From positions 7,750,001-7,814,000 of the forward strand of contig JAVHKY010000024.1 in the NCBI GenBank assembly GCA_035079385.1: a stretch of 64,000 bases of DNA. Direction: 5' to 3'. Shown one piece after another: positions 25,054 through 32,640 of the stretch. The notes under the pieces were generated by a model. That model was not told where the DNA came from and did not search any database. It saw only the letters and a list, made by a program, of their open reading frames with translations. How positions within the stretch are numbered: position 1 is the stretch's first letter; every line of letters starts with the position of its first letter. The position numbers and the translations under genes are program-made. Source of the DNA: Aspidiotus rigidus. Taxonomy: Eukaryota > Arthropoda > Insecta > Hemiptera > Diaspididae.

Positions 25054-25061
25054 GTTATATC
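25054..25061. repeat. hAT target-site duplication, left copy
   Basis: GTTATATC, identical to 27389-27396. The 8-bp length is diagnostic for hAT integration. Confidence 0.9.
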
Positions 25062-27388
25062 CAGAGCGCGGATTCTTAGGCGTTTGTAAGTTTTTTTCCT
25101 CAAGGGGCAGACGGCTAAAAATCAAATAGAAGTCCGTTTCATAACGCACTGACCGTTGGAAAAAATTTTCATGTTGCCTAAAAATGCCTAAAATGAAATA
25201 AATGCCTAAAATAGCGTTATTGCCTAAAAATACCTAGAATCACAAAAATAGTAAAAAAAAAAAAAATAAACATTGAAAAACGAAATACGAGTCAATGAAA
25301 AGTACGTGTACGGACAACGACGCGCTGATTAATTATAGGACGTATGTGAATTTTTGTTCATGTTCCAACACAGCCCTGTACTGATAGAAAAAGATGAGCA
25401 TGAATGTGGTTGCATGAAGGTTTGCTCATACAGCGGTGTAGACTGTACGTAGTCTATTATAGTTCGCACTTCGGATTATTCACTTGCTAAAGAAAATTCT
25501 ATTTGATCATTTGCGCTACATTATTCCAATCACGGGGAAAATGAAATCGTCTCGAAGTTCATCAATACGTCAATGGATAGCACCCTACAATAAGAACGGT
25601 GAGGTACTATTTTCCGACGGTAGAATTATCACCTGCTTAGTTTGCGGTAAAGATCTTGGTGCTACAAAGAGGAACCATGTTGACAACCATTGTAGATCTG
25701 GTACGTAAATTTCAGTTGTTTCGGTAGGCCTACGTATTTTTTTCATGAATTGAACAACATGTCATTCTTCTCGCAGTCTCGCACGAAGCAGCCTTACATC
25801 GTACAACTCGAAACCACTTGAAACAAACCACATTGCCTGTTGTAGCTGCGATGAATACATCATCTGAGGATTTTGGTCGAGAATTATGTGAAGCTTTCCT
25901 AAGTGTCAACATTCCGCTACACAAACTAGCTGATACAAAGGAGCGACCGAACAAGTTGAGACTCTGCTTGGAGAAGTATACTAAACTACGTGTACCATCT
26001 GAAAGCACTCTACGGAAGACTCACGTTCCTTCAATTTTTGATGCAACAATGTGTAACTTACGAAATAAAATTGGGACCAACAATGTTTACATAATAGTGG
26101 ATGAAAGTACCAACTCACGAGGAGAATACGTCGCTAATCTTCTCATTGGTACATTGCTACCGTTTGCGCCTGGAGATTCATACCTCATAGCCTCTAGACA
26201 CTTAACAAAAACTAATGCCGACACAGTCACGGCTTTCGTTAATAATTCGCTTATTCAGTTCTATAGTGGAGAAGTATTTGCTGATCGCGTACTCCTTCTC
26301 GTCACAGATGCCGCCCCGTATATGGTCAAAGTGGGAAAAAATCTGAAGGTCATCTACCCCAACCTAATTTCCGTGACGTGTATTGCGCACGGCATACATC
26401 GCCTCTGCGAAAAAGTACGAGAGCTGTTTCCTGACATCAATAGCCTCGTAAGTTCATCAAGAAAAATCTTTTTAAAATGTCCTGCACGTATTGCAATTTA
26501 CAAACAGTTCATGCATTGCGAACTGCCTCCCGATGTCGTCATAACGCGTTGGGGGACGTGGATCGAAGCGGCCGTTTTTTTTGCGACTCATTACGATGAT
26601 TTCTCAATAGTAGTAGATGAATTACGCTCTGATGACTCTAAGTATATCGACCCACTAAAAACTTTGATGAAGAAAAGTACACTTCGTGCAGATTTAGCAT
26701 TTGTTAACACATACCTCTCCTTTCTATCCCAAGCACTAACAAAATTACAAACCAAAGGACTATCTTTGAACGACCAGTTAGCTGTAGTGGATGATGTTAC
26801 ATCTAAAATTCATTCAATTCCTGGTACACGAGGTCTTCACCTGAAACGTAAAATTGACGATATCTTTCAGAAAAATGAGGGACTTATTCAGCTACGACGA
26901 TTGAATGATGCTGTCATTCATGGTATTGGTACCAGCAGTGTGAAGAGTCCCGCGATTGGGAGCGCGTACACGTATGCTCCAATGATGTCCGTAGACGTAG
27001 AAAGGTCCTTCTCAGACTATAAATTGATTTTAACAGATAGAAGGACCGCTTTTACTGAAGAAAATTTAGAGAAACATATCATTGTAATGTTTAATTCGAG
27101 ATATGACACATTATAGACTTGCATCGTTTTATACCATATTTACAATCGTTTTATTCCATATTTTACGTCAATTTTTTTTATATTTACCTTAATTTTCTCC
27201 ATATTTACATCAATTTTCTCTGTTTTAATCAATTTTCTTAGCAATTACGATCATTTTTTGAATACTCAATACATTTATGACAATGATGCCTAATACTGCC
27301 TAATTTATCATTGATGCCTAATACTGCCTAATTTATCATTTTGAGTGCCTAAAATTACCTCCTTCACTGCCTAAAAATCCGCGCTCTG
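25062..27388 (+). mobile_element. Complete hAT transposon, 2327 bp
   Basis: Both termini are intact. The left end is CAGAGCGCGGATTCTTAGGC (25062) and the right end is the reverse complement of CAGAGCGCGGATTTTTAGGC (ending 27388), a 20-bp TIR with one mismatch. A perfect 8-bp duplication GTTATATC flanks it. Inside is a two-exon transposase gene without stops. Subterminal TGCCTAAAA motifs cluster on both sides (25175-25232 and 27287-27378), likely transposase-binding repeats. Intact ORF, perfect target duplication and nearly identical TIRs suggest recent activity. It lies about 110 bp upstream of the start codon of the secreted-protein gene at 27500. Confidence 0.93.
25541..27116 (+). CDS. hAT-family transposase, two exons, 499 aa
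   Basis: Exon 1 is 25541-25700 and exon 2 is 25777-27116. The 76-bp intron has GTACGT at 25701 and ends TTCTCGCAG. Joined length is 1500 nt, exactly in frame. The start is the ATG at 25541 (GAAAATG). The N-terminus (about 20-55) has a BED-like zinc finger, CLVCG...RNHVDNHC. The RNase H-like fold shows the first Asp in IIVDEST (about 162), the second in LLVTDAAPY (about 231), C-x2-H in VTCIAHGIH (255-258) and the conserved RW in VITRWGTW (about 311). The C-terminal hAT dimerisation motif VERSFSDYKLIL starts near 461, with ENLEKHI after it. It would catalyse cut-and-paste excision and integration in the nucleus. Length is at the short end for the superfamily, but all main blocks are present. 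No stops or frameshifts. Confidence 0.9.
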
Positions 27389-27396
27389 GTTATATC
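27389..27396. repeat. hAT target-site duplication, right copy
   Basis: GTTATATC, identical to the copy at 25054-25061. Confidence 0.9.
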
Positions 27397-27499
27397 GCTC
27401 ATACTTGTTAATTCATCAGTTCACTCTCTTTCGAAACATTTTGAACGTATATCATTTCGCGGGTTAACTAGACCGAAATAATAATATACTTATAACAAA

Positions 27500-27979
27500 A
27501 TGAAGTCGCAATCGGGCGTTATTTTCATGATGATGATTTTTCTTTTCTGGTGTTGTTTTTTTATAGAAATAAGTTATTCTTCAAAGTCGCTCAAAATATT
27601 CAGAATGACTAATAATGCGGAATGCAGTTGTAACACGGAGGATAACGGGCAATACTCGTATGCGGCGGTCGTCAAGTACAGAGATACGGACGGAAAAGAA
27701 GTATACTACCAGGTTTTCCCAACGGATTGGATCGAAATAAAGTTTGAAACTGGAGCTGCTACAAAACCATCCTTAGACATCTATAAACATAAAGATAGAG
27801 CCGACACAAATCTGTTGCCAATTCTAGAATCAATGAAACTCGGAATGAATACCTGCCTGTCAGTTGGAGGAACCTTCCAAAATCACAGCGTTATGTTCGT
27901 AGATTGCGAGGAACATTTAGAAGCATCTAGGCCTACAACTACAAGTAGACCAGCGCCCGTTTACCCGAAAGGCGGTTAA
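27500..27979 (+). CDS. Predicted secreted protein, 159 aa, unknown function
   Basis: Starts at ATG 27500 in a good invertebrate context (AACAAAATG). Residues 7-27 form a strongly hydrophobic core (GVIFMMMIFLFWCCFFIEI), a likely signal peptide with cleavage near SYSS-K. The mature part has four cysteines (AECSC, NTCL, VDCE), enough for two disulfides, one N-glycosylation sequon (NHS) and a polar, mixed alpha/beta composition. The tail TTTSRPAPVYPKGG is Thr/Pro-rich. It is a single uninterrupted frame and looks like a genuine gene by composition. I do not recognise a family. The hAT inserted about 110 bp upstream may have displaced or altered its promoter; a TATA-like GTATATCATT lies about 50 bp before the ATG. 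No AATAAA is obvious just after the stop. Confidence 0.65.
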   Translation: MKSQSGVIFMMMIFLFWCCFFIEISYSSKSLKIFRMTNNAECSCNTEDNGQYSYAAVVKYRDTDGKEVYYQVFPTDWIEIKFETGAATKPSLDIYKHKDRADTNLLPILESMKLGMNTCLSVGGTFQNHSVMFVDCEEHLEASRPTTTSRPAPVYPKGG

Positions 27980-28019
27980 AGAAGTAATGATATTTTTGTT
28001 ATACTTAGGTGATTTATTT

Positions 28020-28380
28020 TTTTTTTTTTAATTACTATACAGCCCAGGATTAGACATTGGTTTCAGCTAATACACAGTACATAATATACAATTATTAAAG
28101 TATATAATATGAATTTGATGTGAGAATTTTTTAGAGTTTTTAGGTTTTTTCCAGATTTTAGAGAATAATACGAATGAGTTCTTGATGCGATAGAGAAATC
28201 AGCAAGTGCGGTAGAACATACATAGACTAGATTTTTTAGGGTTAGAAAAAGAGAAAAACAATAGAAATTTGATACAACGCCGCTTCACTACGCTAAAGAC
28301 CTCCTGCGCTACTTTTTATGATTTTAGAAAGAAATTAACCCCTGCACTTCTTTTTGTGGTTAAAATAGTGAAAAAATTAA
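28020..28380. other. No supported gene
   Basis: Poly-T tract at about 28017-28030, then AT-rich sequence that may include the 3' UTR of the preceding gene. Nothing else is recognised. Confidence 0.35.
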
Positions 28381-28940
28381 TTTTAATGCTAAGTGCTCGG
28401 AAAACGAACGTTTCCGCTGCTGATTTTCGTTTGGAAAACGTGCGATTTCTGGGCTGATCTTTTTTGCTTTCCACAACTGAACGTTTTTGCTTTCCGTTTT
28501 TACTTTCCGCACCTGTAAATACCCGTGGAAAACAAATTTGCCCGTTACGAGGAAAACGAATTTGCCCAGCACGAAAAAGAATTCTCCATCTCCACATTCT
28601 CGCTCTTTCCTACCCCTCCTCCTCAATTCCCTTTTCATCTTCATTCTTCAACCGTCGTCGGTAAGATTCGAACCCAGGACTCTATGTCGTGGAAGCGCTC
28701 ACGCTATCCACTACGCCAACGCAGCTCGACGACAATTCGAGTATAAATTTCGTATTGTAAGTATGTTGCACTTTGCAGTATACTGTACACAGGTACACAC
28801 ACACCCACCTAAACACGTTCTCTCATCGGCGCGTATTTAGTTTTTGCGAATAAATAGAATTAATGACTGATTACTTTGTTCAATTATTCAAATAATAAAG
28901 GGATGATTCGTCCGAATTCCGAGCACTTAGCATTAAAATA
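28381..28940. mobile_element. TIR-bounded 560-bp unit containing a tRNA-like sequence
   Basis: ATTTTAATGCTAAGTGCTCG at about 28380 is repeated as its exact reverse complement ending at about 28940. A perfect inverted repeat of about 20 bp this far apart is not expected by chance. Each end contains TTAA next to TGCTAAGTGC, which would fit a TTAA-type target site, but that is speculative. The interior has GGAAAACGAA-type short repeats (28397-28570) and a minus-strand tRNA-like sequence. No transposase. Confidence 0.5.
28654..28733 (-). tRNA. tRNA-like sequence (possible SINE head)
   Basis: Read on the minus strand, 7-nt ends GTCGTCG and CGACGAC pair perfectly as an acceptor-like stem enclosing 66 nt. 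A box A-like TGGCGTAGTGGATAGCG and box B GGGTTCGAATC are at the right spacing. The T stem is weak and the anticodon arm (CGTG..CACG around AGCGCTTC) is irregular, so identity cannot be assigned. More likely a tRNA-derived SINE promoter than a working tRNA. The surrounding inverted repeat (28381-28940) suggests it is part of a mobile unit. Confidence 0.5.
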
Positions 28941-29439
28941 GCATACACGACAGCGTTGGAAATTAAGCGATTGCCTCGTGCGACCAATTAAGCTCTGAAG
29001 TAAGCCCTATCATGAGTATAATCGAAAGTTTCCGTAATTTTTCGTAATCGATCACGTGGGCACTTCTTGTTGAAAGAGATGTGAGGACTAAATTTTTGGT
29101 ACAGGAATTTCTGGAAGGACATTCTTGGTTAGTCACTTTGTAGGATACAGGCAACTACGTTGTGGCTCATATCGAATGAAGAAAGGAAGATCGCAATCTC
29201 CTAATTCTAATTGACTCTTAGTCCAATTATGGAGTAAGTGCAGTAGAACAGCCTCCTTGATAAGCACTCATGAATACCGGTTTCGGAAGACTGTAACACT
29301 GAGGGAGAAGAAGCGATTGGAGCCTCCAAAAGTGCAGGATAATCGAATCGATTCGGTACGGCTAGACATACTGAACAAAAACTCCAGAATACTCCAAGGG
29401 TGTAAACAGAGCGAAAACTACAAGAACCGCAGAGAAAAT

Positions 29440-29490
29440 GATACATCGCGAGCGCTTTCCGGTAAACAACTATCATCAGGCAAAGATAAA
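29440..29490 (-). ncRNA. Hammerhead ribozyme motif B (PLE 3' region)
   Basis: Minus strand: CTGATGA (29479-29473, perfect core), a decayed stem II TAGTTGTTTACCG, GAAA (29459-29456), then GCGC-T-C (29455-29450) with predicted cleavage after C29450. Stem I pairs GC.T with GCGA only partly. Stem III is the palindrome AGCGCT, the minimal form of PLE hammerheads. The imperfect stem II suggests reduced or no activity. Confidence 0.6.
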
Positions 29491-29625
29491 AAACGACTAG
29501 ACGAAATGAGAATCGAATCTAAAATCAGGATTGAACTAGCGAGTTATGAGACTGTGAGTCAGACTCAAAATCTAGTTCAACAACTCTTTGTCGGGAATGT
29601 ACCTGTCGAGTAGAGTTATGTTGTC

Positions 29626-29853
29626 AAGTAGAATATTGTCTCTTGTGTACGAGTCAACACGATTAAGAAAGGAAGCAGAAATCGCTCACGTAAAAGTTAT
29701 AATATTAAAGTGATAATGAACAACGCGTTTCGAACAGTCCTGGCTGTTCATCATCAGGTTGTAAAGTGAAGAGGACGTATCGAAGTACAATAATCATACA
29801 GGTTAAGGGAACGAGGATTACACAATCATCATGATTTAAATTATAACGTTGTC
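29626..29853 (-). mobile_element. 228-bp insertion bearing a hammerhead, flanked by GTTGTC
   Basis: The PLE endonuclease reading frame is interrupted between ...LNSDN and the residues matching the continuation in the 63.3-kb copy. The interrupting DNA is flanked by GTTGTC at 29620-29625 and 29848-29853, as expected for a 6-bp target duplication. The insert has no ORF. Its midpoint carries hammerhead motif C on the minus strand. The simplest reading is a 5'-truncated terminal piece of a different PLE family, or a small non-autonomous hammerhead-bearing retroelement. Confidence 0.65.
29708..29765 (-). ncRNA. Hammerhead ribozyme motif C (intact core)
   Basis: Minus strand: CTGATGA (29757-29751), perfect 6-bp stem II GAACAG/CTGTTC with loop CCAGGA, GAAA (29731-29728), then CGCG and TT (29723-29722) with predicted cleavage after T29722. 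The core has every conserved base. Stem III is the palindrome ACGCGT; stem I begins CAAC against GTTC (three pairs before mismatches). Of the motifs in the window it has the best core and stem II, so it is the best candidate for activity. Confidence 0.75.
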
Positions 29854-30411
29854 GCTGTTTAGATGGCGAATTATTTCCATATGATCCAGAGCCATACGCT
29901 TAGAGTACGACCTCTCGCTGTAAAGGAGAGTCTCAGACCCCTCTCTATAACTGTGACCGCTGTTGATTAGGCGGTCAGCAGAGGCCGAACTCCCAAATTT
30001 CTTTTTAGCGGGGAACCCGCTATCCCTTTTTGTTGGGGGTACGTTCAGCAAATTTTCGTGCGATGTTATGACCGAATATAGACTGTCTGCACAATTTTAA
30101 GAAGAGAAATAAAAGTTCGTTTTTACACGTTATATTATTAATTAATATTGGACACTTTAGGCCTGTGAGTCTCTAGTCAAACCGTTCAACAGCAAAGTGG
30201 GTTAGCACTACAGGAACAACATTTGACTGAAGGAGAAATAAGACTGGTTTTGTACATGGTATCTTAGGGTTTATATAGGGTAGTTCCCAGGCTTATGGAG
30301 TAGTACAAGTTATTCAAGAGAGAGTTCATAGTACAAGATATAGAGTAGAAAATACAGTGATATAGTTAATTTAGGTATTATGTAAGGTACAAAGATCAAA
30401 GAGGTATATAA

Positions 30412-30760
30412 GATTAAATAGTAGTAAGGATACTTGATAATAAGATGTATGAGTTTAAAGTACATGTAGATTTGATAATAAGGATACCTAATAATAAAAT
30501 ATATAACAGAGTTTAGAGTACACGTAGGTTTAAAATAAGGATACCTAATAATGAGATATACAGCAGAGTTTAAAGTACATGTAGGTTTGAAAATAAGGAT
30601 ACCTAATAATAAGATATACAAGAGTTTAAAATACATATAGGTTTGATAGTAAGGATGCCTAATAATAAGATATATAACAGAGTTTAAAGTACACGTAGGT
30701 TTCATAATAAGGGTACCTAATAATAAGATATGTTACAAAGGTTAAAGTTTATGTATAAGG
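30412..30760. repeat. Minisatellite, period about 57 bp, about 6 copies
   Basis: The phrase AAGGATACCTAATAATAAGA recurs at about 30427, 30480, 30537, 30595, 30651 and 30708 with GTTTAAAGTACATGTAGG between. Because 57 is a multiple of 3, the minus strand shows a repetitive ORF of TCTLNSVIYLIIRYPY-type units; I regard that as a by-product of the repeat, not a gene. Confidence 0.85.
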
Positions 30761-30779
30761 TAAGGGTGGCGATAGTCAG

Positions 30780-31830
30780 CCGTAACAGCGAGCGGCCTGA
30801 AGTTGATGACGTCACGGGGTCGGAGACGTCATGAGGTTGATGACGTCACGGGTTGATGTTACGGGTTGATGACCTCTCTAGCTCTATGTGATGGGAGGGG
30901 AACTTCGACCTTTAAGCTACATATGATGGAAGGGAGACTTGAAAAATTTCCACTCTCGAGCTATATATGATAGGAGGGGGACCGAGGGCTTGAGAAAATG
31001 CGAGCGTGGGCGCGAGCTGCCCGAGGTTAATGACGTCATGAAGTTGATAACTTGGTGGAGAGGGGGGACTTGGAATGATTTCGACCCTTGAACTATACAT
31101 GGTAGGAAGGGGACTAGGAAACATTTCGACTCTCGAGCTGAGGGGTACTTGGAAAAATTTTTGGGGGTACTTTCAGGAGATTTTCGTCCGCGAACGCGAG
31201 TGCGGGCACGAGCGAGTTTGATGACGTCACGAAGTCGATGACGTCACGGAGAGGGGAGGGGGACTTGCAAAAATGATGACCCATGAGCTATACATTATAG
31301 GAAAAAAACTTAGAAAAATTTCGACCCTCTAGCTATACATGATAGGAGGAGGACTTGGAAAAATTCCGACCTCCGAGCTATATATGATAGGAGGGGAACT
31401 TATAGAAAAATTTGATCCTCTAGCCATATATGATAAGAGGGGGGACTTGAAAAAATGTTGATTTTCGAGCTATGATACGACTTGAGAAAATTTTACCCTC
31501 CAAGAGTCCAAGCTATGTACAATAGGAGTCGAAATTTCTCTAAAATCAAAAAAATTTAATGCTCCAAGCTTTACACAATACGAGTCAAAAGTTTTCCAAG
31601 AAGATGATGTCACGTGGTTGATAACGTCACGGAGAGGGGGGAGGGAACTTGGAAAAATTTTGTCCTCCGAGCTATATATATGATAGGAGGAGGTATTGAA
31701 AACGACGGCTTCCTTGAAATTGCAGCACGTTCATGTTGTCACGTCATCATTTTCGGGACTTGGAAAAACTTCAGGCTCTAAGATATACCTATATGATAGG
31801 AGGGGGACTCGGGACACCCTAATTTTTTCC
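30780..31830. repeat. Clustered dispersed repeats: GAGCTATATATGATAGGAGG with TGACGTCA
   Basis: At least eight copies of (G/A)AGCTATA(T/C)ATGATAGGAGG followed by GGGACTTGGAAAAATTTCGA(C) occur in this kilobase, interspersed with GATGACGTCACG words. Fragments lie at 0.3-0.48, 16.3-16.5, 48.2-49.3, 54.4-54.6 and 56.6-56.8 kb in either orientation. There is no ORF. It behaves like a high-copy, tandemly expanded non-coding family. Confidence 0.75.
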
Positions 31831-32340
31831 CAGACCTTCCTGTGATCATCCACTCTGACATTTAACCTGGCGACCAGTCTCGCCTACATAAACATCTTTA
31901 CAATCCTTGCACTGAGCTGTAAGCCCCTCGTTTTTCCATAGGCGAGACAGGGTCTTTCAGCTTGACAAAAATCCTTTTCACTAGAAGGTAGGATGGAAGA
32001 CGAAGGGGCGCAGAGCAAGACCTAACTTTGAGGAAACTTTCCCCAGGAAGGGGAGTCTGATCCAACGCTTCCTATTGTCGCGGCTTGAATCGCGAAGGAG
32101 GGGGTTGATAGAATAAAGGCATTGCCGCGTAGGACCATAAGGTCAATGATCAAGTTGACCTCATTCACTCTAGCAAGTATTTTATAGTTTGTAGCTCTTT
32201 TTGGAATGCCGACTGACTCAGCAGAATGTGAGTCAATCGATGAATGAAGCTATTGAAAGGAGCTATCTTGTGGGCAACAAAGCAGAATGATGGGCCATGG
32301 ACAATATCGGTCGAAGTATCTTTTCTATATACAGCGAACT
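31830..32340 (-). pseudogene. PLE fragment: RT thumb to GIY-YIG start, broken
   Basis: The minus strand encodes, in shifting frames, HRLTH (about 32230), LARVNEVN (about 32180), a proline/serine-rich linker, and the GIY-YIG signature CKDCKDVYVGETGRQVK (about 31910-31860). Order and wording match the copy at 63.5-64 kb. Several frame changes and stops show it is dead. It stops at about 31830, where the dispersed repeat begins, and on the other side abuts an oppositely oriented PLE 3' region. Confidence 0.75.
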
Positions 32341-32369
32341 CATTAACTCGATAAGATCTAGGAAGTTGA

Positions 32370-32640
32370 TGCCAACTTCTCGCTAGTTCAATCCTGATTC
32401 GTACATTCTCATTTCGTTGCTTGATGATGGTTGTTTAACCGACAGCGCTCGCGATGCGATTCTTGTAACTCTCCCTCTGTTTACTCCTTTGTAGTATTCC
32501 AAAGTTTTTGTTCAGTGCAGGATAAGTTTGAACTATTCAGCCCCGGACTTTCTCTTTTTCAGGATTTCTCTCACTAGTATATTTTCTTCTTAATATGATC
32601 TCAATTTGAGAGCTACTCGACAGCACAATGACGAAAGAAT
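32370..32640 (+). mobile_element. PLE 3' untranslated region with hammerhead motif, opposite orientation
   Basis: On the plus strand, CTCGCTAGTTCAATCCTGAT (32371) marks the start of the PLE 3' region also seen (reverse complemented) at about 29550 and 63270. It is followed by a hammerhead motif and the shared tail with TTCTTGTAA, TGTTTACTCC and TTTTTGTTCAG. It lies head-to-head with the minus-strand piece at 31830-32340, the inverted arrangement typical of PLE copies. Confidence 0.65.
32412..32460 (+). ncRNA. Hammerhead ribozyme motif D (core mutated)
   Basis: TTGATGA (32421-32427; first C changed to T), stem II GGTT/AACC with loop GTTT (32429-32440), GACA (32441-32444; GAAA changed), GCGC then T-C (32449-32450), cleavage expected after C32450. 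Stem I is good: CGTTGC (32415-32420) pairs with GCGATG (32451-32456) over six positions including G-U. The two core substitutions should abolish cleavage. Confidence 0.6.

Larger units (their letters stand above)
29260..30050 (-). mobile_element. Penelope-like element (PLE) 3' fragment, interrupted
   Basis: Minus-strand order: GIY-YIG endonuclease C-terminal part (LINSGHSYREGSETLL ... IIRHLNSDN, 30000-29855), a 228-bp insertion, then the continuation RYIPD at about 29610-29595, a stop-bearing tail, and a 3' untranslated part with a hammerhead motif (29440-29490). It ends in a tail shared with copies at 32.46, 62.10 and 63.13 kb (words TTCTTGTAG and TGTTTAC). The upstream RT is missing. The protein fragment closely parallels 63268-63897. 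Decayed copy. Confidence 0.8.

Noticed and set aside
30310..30705. 131-codon minus-strand ORF with repeated TCTLNSVIYLIIRYPY units
   Set aside because: It simply reads the 57-bp minisatellite, whose period is divisible by three.
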